DNA of 64,000 bases from the NCBI GenBank assembly GCA_030386875.1, contig CM059564.1, positions 71,319,436 to 71,383,435 on the forward strand, written 5' to 3'. This document shows, piece by piece, positions 43,002 through 53,250 of this stretch; position 1 is the stretch's first letter; the number at the start of each line of letters is the position of its first letter. The translations under genes were made by a program, and so were the position numbers. Origin of the DNA: Morinoia aosen. Its lineage: Eukaryota > Arthropoda > Malacostraca > Amphipoda > Talitridae. The notes beneath the pieces are model-generated. The model had not been told where the DNA came from and ran no database searches. It saw nothing but the letters and a program-made list of their open reading frames with translations.

Positions 43002-44982
43002 CCTTTATAAGCCTTTAAGACCGTCTGTAATAGAAATTCAGAATAAATATAACTACTAAAAGTATTAAGTCAACAATCATTGACTCACCACGTCAGAACT
43101 CTTCTTAACAAAACACAACATTTTCAGTAAAATTTTCGCTAGCAGTAGATTCTCAAAGCGAAAACTTATTGTATCACGAATTACTTTTCTCTTCAATGCT
43201 ATTATTTTATATTTTGCTTTGAAGGCGCTAAGGGTTAAGAAGTTCCAATTATATTTGTTCCGACTTCATAGATATTTTCTTATCGAGTGGCTCCTTCTAT
43301 TACCAGGTAAAGTTCTGTAAAAAACTCAAGTACGAGAAGTTAGCTGCCTCTCAAGGTAAATAAAATAATTCATTACGAACAAATATGCCAACATGGAATC
43401 TCCTTTGATTAAATGCTAGAACCCCAACGACATTGTGGTTTCAAAGTGTAAAAATTGACAAGGCTGATGAACCAGATAAAAACGATGTTGGACGATGTAA
43501 GCAACTGCAAGCCGTATTGCTATGTATCTCTGGTAGCCCTGCAGACATTTATTGCCAATGGTTTAAAATGTCTGGTCAAAAAGCCTGCAACACGTGGAGC
43601 TAGTGACGTAGGTTTGACGTCTGGGTTGCAAAAGAAATGGCTATGCTACTCTCCTTATTCGAAATACAGTACGTGTCTTATGTGTGCTGAGAATTGCGTT
43701 CTGAGCAACTGAGTTTCGACAAAAAAATGGAAACATTTTACACTTTTTGTCCACTCCACTATATAAAATGCTATGAACCTCATGCGGTCAAACATCAGAT
43801 AAATCCTCTTTTCTTTAGTAAGTATTAAGAATCTTAACTGATCAAGAAATTCGTGGTACTAAAATTAGGATTATATTTCAAAACAATTTTGTTTTGCATA
43901 CGATGGGGAAATAAAGCTGGGATTCGAGAACGACTTGGATTTAATTTAGAAGGGTTTGAAAAAAGAAATCAGCAGACCAGCGAGCAACTTGAAATGCGAC
44001 CCGCTTCACTCTTTATGTTTAATCCTGTCCTGCGTACAATGTTACTAGAAAACGATGCTATTAACCCGCCATGTGATCACGGCTACATGAATCTGAGAGA
44101 ACTGGTTTTCCGTCACCAAAGTTGGAAGTGCTCCTGCGGTTGGAATTTCTTCCCAAGTGCAAGCACGCTAATTGCTTGAGAGGATTTCCCCGCGCTTGCT
44201 CCGTTGTAACATACAGCGCAAGCTTGAATCATTGTCTGAGTTCTCGTCTTAATTTTTGAACGTTCAAAGGTCGGAACTTTTCTCTACACTTCGTATTCCA
44301 GCGTAAAAAAAACACGAGAACTAGGTATAATGTTAGTAAAAACTTCGAGCCTCTTGAGAATAATTAGTTTAATATGCTGCACATGTGTTTAATATGCTGC
44401 ACAAAAAGAAAACCATTTTGTTCTATTCATTTTTTCGATTTTGGCCTTAGTTTTTCAGAAAATAGGAAATATTTGTTTATTATGTCATTTTATCTAAAAT
44501 TTCAAATGAATACAAGTCAATGAGTTCTTATGTTACAACAAAAACATAGACAGTTTTGGAATCCTTTTAACATTTTTAAGAAACTAAAAGAGCCAGATTT
44601 TACACTTTTTTTGTTTTCTTTTTATATGGGGTAAAAAATTCATGATATTTGATCCCCTTATATCCCCCCTGTGGAGGGATCTAGTGACCGTAGCCCCATA
44701 AAATTTTAGGACACAATAGCCCACCACCTAAGGATCGTTCTTCAACTAAGAAAAAAAAACAAGTGGGTTCGAAAATCCCTGGGTTGTCCCCCTTAAACTA
44801 TTCGTTCATCATTGGAAGTTCTAGCGTACTTGCATCGTCTAAAATTGTGGAAATATTATCAAATCAGAACCACAATTAATTCCTGCAAACTACTTTTAAA
44901 CTAACTAAGGAGACAGTCTTCGTCTAAGTGGCATAGTATAACCAAATACGAGTACGAAGTAGTTGAAACTTGAATCATTCAA
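43002..44982. other. unassigned sequence
   Basis: No recognisable gene. Frames at 43455-43712 and 43853-44179 have no family signature that I can see. Confidence 0.35.
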
Positions 44983-44995
44983 ATTATCATATATT
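44983..44995. repeat. 13-bp direct repeat flanking the Penelope pair (left)
   Basis: ATTATCATATATT here is repeated exactly at 46942-46954. It abuts the outer end of the left Penelope copy and may be a target duplication of the composite. Confidence 0.45.
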
Positions 44996-46190
44996 ATGAA
45001 GGTTATTGCAAAGAAGAACTTTAAAATCATTTTAATGAAACGTTTCAAGCCTCAGCTCATCATCAGTCATATCTGCAAGAACAAAATATACATGCATTGA
45101 ATAAAAACTCGACAAAATCATAAAGTTGCTTATCCTTCTTGCATTCAAACAAGTGTCTAGATAAAAAAGAAATGACATAAAAACTGATTGAATCTAAATA
45201 TCAAAACTTCACCAACTAGAATCGTGAATGTGAGTTAAAACGGAAAATAAAAATACAAGAGTACAACTAAAATGCGGAACGATCGTAAGGTCAGCTTACT
45301 AGCATAAATAAAATCTAACCCAAAAAAGAGACAGAGGGAAAGAAAGAGAGTAAGAGAGAGAGAGAGAAAGAGAAGCGAGAATAAAATAGAAAAAAATAAT
45401 AATATGTACAGTGAATATCGCTCACTAAGAACCTATAATTTTTAAAGGATAAGCACTCTGCATATCATTCAGTGCCGGTTTCAAATTTGTGTAAGTATAG
45501 AGATTCTAGCATGCACAGTTCACAAGAATTCGAAGCATAGTCTACAATTTTAAATTGCTCGTTACTGAAAATTTGTTCGCATTGACCCACACAGTGCTGC
45601 CATATGTTAGAATGGGAAGGTGCCCCAAACGGGCGTCCTCTGCGATGACTCCTTCCGGCATGCTCAGCGACTTTCATAAATAGTGCTCGGTGGGTTGATC
45701 CCACTTACCGCGATGCGCAATGCGCACAACTAAATTCATAAATGAGAGATGATCGCAAGCCCTTGGGAAGGTCATCCTTGAAGCGAAAAAAAAGATCCTA
45801 TTGTGGATTTGTTCAATAAAATTATGCGAAAGCTAGTCGTAGGAATTAATTTACCGAGGACAGTTCATTTTTCAACTTTTCAGACTGATAGCCAAAATAT
45901 GGTAGAACGCAATATATAATTGATGGCATTTTTTCAGACTCTCGAGGGCTATACACATTTGAAAGAAAAGTATTAATAGATTTATAAAAGCAGCCTCAGG
46001 GAAACCGTTGGAAGAAAAGTAAGATTTGAGGAACTCACATTCACGGTGAAGATTATCTTAGGTAGAGCAAATCCTACAGGCTCTGTTGATTAAAGTGAAT
46101 AGACTGTTTGTTTTAAAAGATTTGGAACAGAAACTAAAAAAGCTGAGACCTAAACCGGTAAAACTATGTTTTCTATAAACTGAGGTAAAA
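44996..46190 (-). pseudogene. Penelope-like retroelement, 3' part (minus strand)
   Basis: The minus strand encodes, in broken frames, the end of a Penelope-like reverse transcriptase and its GIY-YIG endonuclease. In order: ECEFLKSYFSSNGFP near 46040, LPYFGYQSEKLKNELSS near 45890, TIGSFFRFKDDLPKGLR near 45805, and SLIYEFSCAHC near 45750. VGSTHRALFMKVAEHAGRS follows (GIY-YIG R-x-x-EH region), then RPFGAPSHSN and CMLESLYLH. The final frame at 45704-45465 is open. A ~420-bp 3' region contains an (AG)n tract near 45340-45375 and a hammerhead-like motif at 45037-45066. Truncated at its 5' side, with stops and frameshifts. Confidence 0.75.
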
Positions 46191-46195
46191 AATTT

Positions 46196-46911
46196 ATGTT
46201 ATGGTATGTGGGATCAATCCACCGAACACTATTTATGAGAGTCGCTGAGCGTGCCGGAAGGAGTCATCGCACAGGACGCCCGTTTGGGGCACCTTCCCAT
46301 TCTAACACAAGGCAGCCCTGTATGGGTCAATGCGAACAAATTATCAGTAACGAGCAATTTAAAATTTTAGACTATGCTTCGAATTTCTGTGAACTGTGCA
46401 TGCTAGAATCTCTGTAAATACACAAATTAAAACCGGCACTGAATGATATGCAGAGTGCTTATGCTTTAAAAATCATAGGTTCTTAGTGAGCGATATTCAC
46501 TGTACATATTATTATTTTTTCTATTTTGTTCTCTCTTCTCTTTCTCTCTCTCTTACTTTCTTTTTATCCCTCCGTCTCTTTTTTGGTTAGATTTTATTTA
46601 TGCTAGTAAGCTGATCTTATAATCGTTCCGCATTTTAGTTGTACTCTTGTATTTTTTTTCCATTTTAACTCACATTCACGATTCTAGTCAATGAAGTTTT
46701 GATATTTAGATTTAATCAGTTTTAATGTCATGTCTTTTTTATCTAGATATTTGTTTGAATACATGAAGGATGAGCAATTTTATGATTTTGTCGAGTTTTT
46801 ATTCAATGCATGTATATTTTGTACTTGCAGATAAGACTGATGATGAACTGAGGCTTGAAACGTTTCATTAAAATGATTTTAAAGTTCTTCTTTGCTATAA
46901 AATTCATAGTT
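46196..46911 (+). pseudogene. Penelope-like retroelement, 5'-truncated copy (plus strand)
   Basis: An inverted copy of 44996-45722, abutting it head to head. The frame VGSIHRTLFMRVAERAGRS through SHRTGRPFGAPSHSN to CMLESL covers only the endonuclease C-terminal part and is open at 46196-46417. Downstream are the same (CT)-rich tract (46530-46560) and the 3' hammerhead-like motif (46837-46866). Divergence from the left copy is modest, so the pair forms a ~710-bp inverted repeat. A 5'-truncated, dead copy. Confidence 0.75.
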
Positions 46912-46941
46912 AAACTGCCTAGCAGAAAAAATATTCCTAAT

Positions 46942-46954
46942 ATTATCATATATT
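46942..46954. repeat. 13-bp direct repeat flanking the Penelope pair (right)
   Basis: ATTATCATATATT matches 44983-44995. About 30 bp of extra sequence separates it from the right copy. Confidence 0.45.
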
Positions 46955-47689
46955 TATCGCTATTTTGTAACATTCACTGAATTTCCTCTTCTCAACATCA
47001 TCGAACTTTGAGAAAAATACTAATTGTTCATGGTGATAAGCACGCTGGATAAAAATTAGCCATTTGCTGTTAATGTGATGAAGGACCTCCACGAGCACGA
47101 ATAACGGCGGTATTTCATCTCGGCATTGCATGTGTCGTCATGTACTCCTGGTCGATTTTAACACATTGCCTGCGTTTGCGCGGTTGTTACTGTGGTTTGG
47201 TTAGGTTGCAAGGAGCAGAATCGAGAAGCCGTCTTCAAGACTTGATTTAATTTCAATCTTTTGTTTCAATTTTATTATATTGACTTTATATTTTCAAAGA
47301 AACAGGAAAATTATAATTGCGTAATAGAATTTTAACCAGCAATGCGTAGTCTAATTGAAATAAAAGTAGACAAAATAACTGAAAAGCTTTTAATTCATTC
47401 TGGTAAGTAAATGAAAAAATTACTTAGTGGTATATAAATGTTCCAATACGGAGCGAGAACAAAATAAGGAAGAATATCAATGTTGTTTTAAAAACTTTTC
47501 CTCTGAACAATTAGTTTTTCTACCCCGTTCAGTAAATCGATCATTGTAAAATGGTTATTCAACCGATTTTCAAAACTTAAATTACGCGAAAAGAAAAAAA
47601 ATTTACTACATCAGGAAACAAGATAATTCAAATATGTTAATTTAAAGCGGAGATATAATCAAATGAAAAGTCGGAAACATTTTTGTGGC
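46955..47689. other. unassigned sequence
   Basis: No recognised gene or repeat. Confidence 0.4.
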
Positions 47690-48070
47690 ACACCCGATAC
47701 AAAGTGAACAGAAAGTCCTTGGACTAAAGTGAAAGGGATTCGTTAATTCAAAAATTATAAAATAGAACAAATAACCAACCAAAATTAGAATCAATTTACC
47801 ATACTAATTTTCAATATGACCCCCTTGACCGGAATGACATCCTTAAATCTTCGAGAGAAACCTTCCACAGAGACGCGGAGCCTAATCCTGGGATATTTTG
47901 GCCATTCTCTCAGAAGAAACTACCTGAGAGCATCAGCACTTGTGTGATGAACAGAGCAAGCCTCTGCCTCCAACATCGACCACACACACTCAAATCGATT
48001 GGATTTAGCACATTTCTACATTCAAGTCACGCTCGACCTGTCCTAGACTCGGACGGATTTCTTACGATGT
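47690..48070 (-). pseudogene. mariner/Tc1-like transposase relic, C-terminal part
   Basis: On the minus strand, with one frameshift, LNPIDxSV and WSMLEAEACSVHHTSADAL near 47960 match the SPDLNP-x-DFSVW-x-x-LE signature. That signature carries the last catalytic Asp region. VEGFSRRFKDVI near 47860 and a GHIEN-stop ending near 47810 match the family C-terminus. AGAAAGTCCTTGGACTA near 47712 resembles the terminal sequence by the relic at 38.3 kb. The N-terminal and central parts are deleted or rearranged. Confidence 0.6.
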
Positions 48071-48650
48071 CTTCAATACGCATTTTGAACTGCAGCGTAG
48101 TCTTCACTCTCATAATTAACCGCACAGGAAAAAGCAGCCTCCGAGATATATGGCTCTCCTTGATATATCATCGAATAGCGACATCCTTTCGTTCGTACGC
48201 CCGGTTTTTTTTTTTTGGCACGGTCTTCTGTCAGCCCTCCAACCAGGGGAAATTTTTGTATTGTTATTGCCTATTTCTTTTGAAATTGAAATTACGTTCT
48301 AATTTATGATAGCGATCAAGTTTTAGTTTCTTGTTAATCCCTGTTCGCCTGTTAGAAAATTACCTAAATTACAACAGAAAATAAAGGATTCATATAATGC
48401 AAATCAAAGAAACATGTAAACTGAACTGAAAGCCTGAACTAGTCCCACACGCTTCAAATTCTTCAAGCTGGCGTCGCCACCCTCACCGGTTAGTTACAAT
48501 GTTACTTTTAACATCTACCTATTGATACCCAAAATATTCCTTTCGTTTAATAACCGAAAACGCTCAGTATATTTTTTAACTATTTATGTACCTCCAGCTT
48601 AGCTAAGTTTTCGTTATACATTGCGATGATAACGTTAACCTATGTTAACC
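48071..48650. other. unassigned sequence
   Basis: No recognised gene. Part of it may be scrambled remains of the adjacent transposon. Confidence 0.35.
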
Positions 48651-48950
48651 TAGTGCTCGTCGTGCCGTGGGACTAGCGAACTTGCCTCCGTCCAGGCAGA
48701 CCCTGGTTCGAGTCCCGGCGCTGGTGGCGATTTTCTCTGTTGGGTATAGGGGAAAAATTCCAAGCACAATACCCCACTCTACCCAGGTGTCTGAAATGGG
48801 TACCGGTCTTGACCGGGGGAAAGCGTAATGGCGTCCTGGCGTTAGTTATAAGGCATTTGAAAATCCAATGTATAAGGTGATATGTATCAGGCTTGAAATT
48901 GGAAATAAAGCATCCGTAGATGCCTTCATTATTATTATTATTATTATTAA
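48651..48950 (+). mobile_element. tRNA-derived SINE
   Basis: A ~300-bp unit. Its first ~75 bp look like a tRNA: CGTGCCGTGGGACTAGCG in the A-box position, an anticodon-arm-like GCCTCCGTCCAGGC, and a perfect RNA polymerase III B box GGTTCGAGTCC (48705-48715). A tRNA-unrelated body follows (GGGTACCGGTCTTGACCGGG near 48798) and then an (ATT)n tail at 48928-48950. The body is not cut by insertions. No clear flanking duplication was found. It would depend on a LINE partner that is not in the window. Confidence 0.75.
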
Positions 48951-50637
48951 CACTGCGGTGCAAGACATCCCCAGACTTCACTTTAACGCCCTTTCCCGCG
49001 CTTTTGACTAACCCTCAAGCATTCCTCGACATTCAATCGGGTGAGCATCTAGATTTTATCAGCATATCTATAACCCTTAGTGTTAATATTACACGAGTTA
49101 TATTAGAGTTGTTTACCCCTTATATTAGAATTGAATTTATATCGCTCATATATCAAAATTCAATTATGCTCGCGAAGTCTGCTTAAAAAGCTTCCCAGGC
49201 TTCCCTCCTCAGCCCCCAACCCCCCCCCCCCCCCCCCCCCCCCGACATACGCCTCACGATCGACGCCATGACACACAATTTTATTATTTCACCTCTTGTG
49301 TGGCGGAAGAATGCTCTAATTTTTAACACTGTTTCTCACTGTTCTTAACACTACTAAGTAACACCGTTTTCCCCTGCGCTTCTGCAATAGTTTCACTACG
49401 TTTAAAATAAACTAATGCATGAAATGCACTCTTAAAAACAAGAAAAATGTCGCCCACACGAGTGTGTAAATTTTTTTATGCGTTTGTAGCAATAATTGTT
49501 AAGTAATTACACACATGGAAATCAAAGCGAAATTGATGCTACCAAATCGAGTTTTGATTACATTCATGAAAGGATTTTAAACTTTTCTAGCTTTAGTGAT
49601 AAAGATGAGTTATGTACAAGAAAGAAAATACGAGTCAGTGTTCACAGTCAGCTCTTATTATGTACAGAATTCTTGCAGTCAAAAAATGGTCAAGATATGC
49701 ATAAGTAACTCTTTGACAAAAAATGCAACTGTAGCTTACATGTGAGTAAAATAAATTGAATTCTTCGAAAACATTACGAATGAGCCGCTACACTTTGTAC
49801 AGTATGCATGTTCTACAGAGTGCAAATAATCACTCGCTATATTGTCTGGCGAAATTTTTAGATGTCATTAATGAAGAATGAAGTTGTGCTCCGTTAATTT
49901 TAGTTTTCCCATGCTAAAACGGGTAAACACATTCAAATATGAAAGCCCGCATACGAACTGAAAAGTGTGTAAATATGCTTGTATATTTGCATTCAATACT
50001 TAGCTAGTGCGAGGGAACTCTTAGATCTTTCATGTTGTTTCATCTATTTACTACCCTTTCAAATGATTTATTGATTTACTGGATTATATTATATGACTCT
50101 TGAGATTTAAGATTCTATCTCCAGAAATGACAAAATATGCTGACCTATCTTTGCTCTGCATGCAAACTGCAGTGTTTAGGCATATACAACTTCCTAAATG
50201 TTGCAAGATCTTTTGCCCACAAACACCAAGATTACGAGTTCGACAAAAGAGATGGCAGGTGGTTGTTTGCTGATCTGTGTGATGTATCCAAAAAATAATA
50301 CATGAATTTTCAATTATTGTGAAGGCTTGATGAGGGTCGAGTTACGGAAATTATGTTTTGCATTCCTACTTTTTTCACGTGATCGAGAAACCAATGTTGC
50401 TGGATTAATTGAGGCACTGCAGACAGTTATGAGGTCCTGGATTGATTAAGCAAGCGATGGAAGGTCATACATATTTCAGCTAAAATCATCAACTTACCCT
50501 AAAACTTGGAACCCAAGAACGTTTGCGATACAGTCTATAGGTGCTGATCACGTAACTCACAATACGTGACTTTCAATCTCGATGGATTCAAACTCTTTGG
50601 ACTACAATACCTGTCGATGGCTGCTGAGAAGGGAGCA
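48951..50637. other. unassigned sequence with a poly-C run
   Basis: 24 consecutive C occupy 49220-49243. No gene is supported elsewhere in this stretch. Confidence 0.4.
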
Positions 50638-50799
50638 AAGGGCTGATTCACACCATAGGTCCGGTCACGTTCCGTCCTCGATCCAGTTACGGTTCGTTCC
50701 CAGCCCTGGGCATTCACATGTTCGGTCTGGTCACGGACCGTTCTCGCTGCAGTCCCTTCCGTATCATCAGTGGCGAAGCATATGTGACTATTCTTCATC

Positions 50800-51130
50800 C
50801 GATTTGCCAGTGAAAGCAATTGCACTTGATGATGAAGAAGAAAGAAAGCAAAGAAGGAAGAGGTTGTGGGTTCGTCCTACACTAAAAGATAGAAAGAGTA
50901 AAGGAGAGTTCCACATGTTATATCCTCATCTTATTGATGATGAGACTAAATTTTTTGAATATTTTCGAATGAACATTGGAACATATGAAAAAATTCTATC
51001 AAAAATTGAAGATGACCTGAAAAAAATTCCAAACAGAAGCAATCACTCTAAGAGAAAGATTGACTGCCAAAAAAAGGCATGAATCAAATGTTTCTTTGCT
51101 ATTCAAGGATAAGTTGAGACTAGCAGCACC
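50800..51130 (+). pseudogene. PIF/Harbinger transposase, N-terminal fragment
   Basis: The plus-strand frame contains a basic run (EEERKQRRKRLWVRP) then KGEFHMLYPHLIDDETKFF and YFRMNIGTYEKILSKIEDDL. This is the arrangement found at the start of HARBI1/PIF nucleases (WVRP-x-x-x-x-R-x-x-x-G-x-(Y/F)-x-x-L then F-x-(K/R)-(N/S)-M-x-x-x-x-F-x-x-L). It frameshifts after 51080 (SNVSLLFKDKLRLAAP). The DDE catalytic domain is absent, so the element would need a partner transposase. Confidence 0.6.
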
Positions 51131-51440
51131 CGTGGAAATTCCATGGACAATGTCATCAACAAGCTAGATGGACCCATGAAAAAATTCGATCAATTACTTA
51201 CCAAATTTTAAAGTTACATATTTTAACCAACCCTATCTTAACCTAACATGTTCTAACCTATCTTGTCCTAATCTATGCTTACCAAACCTATCCTAACCTA
51301 ACCTATCCTATCCTAACCTAACTTTAACCAATGTCATTGTTAGGCTAAGTGGATCCGTGAAAAAATTCGGTCAACATGACCTAACAAATTCTAACATAAC
51401 AATTCCAACTTAACCCATCCTATCCTAACCGAAGTGCCTT
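51131..51440 (+). repeat. dispersed repeat with CCTAA-like tails, copies 2 and 3
   Basis: Copy 2 starts about 51131 (GGAAATTCCATGGACAATGT, TGGACCCATGAAAAAATTCG) and is followed by AACCTAACATGTTCTAACC and CCTATCCTAACCTAACC. Copy 3 starts about 51325 (CCAATGTCATTGTTAGGCTA, GTGAAAAAATTCGGTCAAC) and again leads into CTAAC words. The related copy at 24433-24530 is inverted. The CCTAA words resemble insect telomere units but are degenerate. Confidence 0.6.
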
Positions 51441-51744
51441 GATTAATTGCACTACTAAGAAGGCCTATAAAAAAATTAAAATAAATACACAAAACATAAA
51501 AATGTATCATTTTTTGAACACTAATTTTCTAGAATGCAGACAAATCATAATTATCCTGCTGGTTACTATCCCGCTGGTTAGGTTACAGGCTGGATCGGAC
51601 CTCGTTGTTAGTTCACACTGGCAGTGCCGGTCAGGTCTCACTCCGTTCTTGCCGCGGTCAAAATATCTTTTGACGGTATCGCGACCGGACCGTGACTGGA
51701 TCGAGAACGGAATGTGACCGGACCTATGGTGTGAATCAGCCCTT

Positions 51745-52079
51745 ATAATGTTACCCTCGTAAAACCAAGGTGTTCAAATGAGATCCAAAATAAGTAAGGA
51801 CCATTGAGTGTCAGCATAATTGTTGCCGTCTTCAAAGATGAAGGCCGTTACCTAGAAGAGTTCCTATAAAAAAAATATAATTCAAATATTTGCATTTGTT
51901 TTCAAGCATGGAAATTCAATAACATTCAAAACTATCCTCGAACATACTTCGATTCCTGGAGTTTTATGACCCAAACATATACTTTAGCATATAGATATAT
52001 AAGAGTTTTGATTTCTGCGTATACGAATTATAAATAATAGTACTAAGACACACGTCTTAAATGAGGTAATTATTTACTT
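51745..52079. other. unassigned sequence
   Basis: AT-rich spacer with no recognised gene. Confidence 0.4.
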
Positions 52080-53250
52080 AGGAAAGTCAATGAATAAGAA
52101 TCTCTGGAACGTTTCAACCTCCAGGGTCATTATCAATCTGAAAACAAGTAGGAAAAACTAATCAAGTGTCAAATTTACATCAATCATGGAAGAAGAAAAG
52201 CAAAAAACACATGAAAGGAACAAAATAAAAATGTTCTTTACTTAAGTTACTTTAGTTGTGAAGGAAAAGCTCACTGCATATCATTTAACACAGTTTTTTC
52301 TTTTAAAATGTGTAGAGATTCTAAAATGCAGAAGTTTACTTGGTTTGGTGCAGAGGAGATTACTCTAAAATCGTCTTAACTAACAGGAATGTCGCACTTC
52401 TCTGCATGAGAGCGGACTGAAGAGTGGGAAGGTGTGGAAAGTAACTGATTAGTTCTAAAACTCCTGCCGGCATGCTCTGCATCACGAATACTGGGGGCTC
52501 GAGCATACCTTTAGGAGTTTTATCTTTATAATTGAAATATGGTTCGACTTTATACGTGTTGAATGACACAAATTTAAAATCAATCTGCAGAAAATGTTTC
52601 GAAAGAAAAATGACAAAATCCTTTTAAGTCTCTCCGATTGGTGACCGAAGAGCAGAAACTAGAAAAAAGTTTCTTTTATGAGCAATAGGTTGAGTTACAC
52701 CGGTAAAAATTTTTCTCATTAAAAAGTTCCTAACACAAGAACCAACTAGTCGTGAAAGAAAGCCATTGTTGCTAAGAAAAACCTTTAAAAATTCAAATTC
52801 GTTATGCATAGTTTCAAATGAAGAACACACACGATGGGCCCTAGAAACTATGTTTTTATGCTATTTAATTTGAAAGAGAGAGAGTGTACAAAAACTGAAA
52901 AAAACTAATTCCCAATCCGGTAAATGTTTGCTAACGGAAAACAGAACTTTGAAACTTTCCTTCTCTACTTGTTATAGTAGAGTCTAAAAATGAGAGACAA
53001 TTATCCTTTTCGGTTTCCGTAGTGAATTTGATGTTAGGGTGTCGCAATTTAAAAAATTCTAGAAATAAAATGCAATGGGAATTATTCCAAAAACATCAAA
53101 AAAGTATCATCAATAAAACGTTTATAAGACGCAGGCTTAAAATCTACAGGACAAGAATAGCATATACTTTGATTCAAGGTTAAGACATTGCATTATTGCA
53201 TTAAAATTTTATGCTCCATAACTAATGGAATAAAGGCATAATTAGCAAGT
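52080..53250 (-). pseudogene. Penelope-like retroelement relic (minus strand), RT and endonuclease
   Basis: The longest Penelope-like copy. Minus-strand pieces in order: YKRFIDDTFLMF near 53120, the reverse transcriptase catalytic motif with the two Asp; NEFEFLKVFLSNNGF near 52780; and SERLKR near 52625. NTYKVEPYFNYKDKTPKGML follows near 52555, then HAGRSFRTNQLLSTPSHSSV (endonuclease) and NFCILESLHI near 52320. A hammerhead-like motif lies at 52106-52137. Numerous stops and frameshifts. It is a diverged relative of the pair at 45.0-46.9 kb. Confidence 0.7.

Larger units (their letters stand above)
50638..51744 (+). mobile_element. internally deleted PIF/Harbinger element with intact TIRs
   Basis: AAGGGCTGATTCACACCATA at 50638 and its inverted copy ending at 51744 form ~56-bp terminal repeats with only about four mismatches. 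GGTCCGGTCAC, CGATCCAGT and ACGGT are conserved in both. Subterminal sequences on both sides are rich in related GGTC/CGGAC words. Inside, a fragment of a PIF/Harbinger-type transposase lies on the plus strand, followed by a repeat with CCTAA-like stretches that seems to have replaced the rest. A clear 3-bp target duplication is not visible. Confidence 0.65.

Noticed and set aside
43455-44179. 85- and 108-codon plus frames
   Set aside because: No recognisable motif and codon content like the neighbouring non-coding sequence; length alone is not sufficient.
48651-48730. functional tRNA gene
   Set aside because: The B box is good, but the acceptor stem does not close and the sequence continues into a SINE body with an (ATT)n tail.
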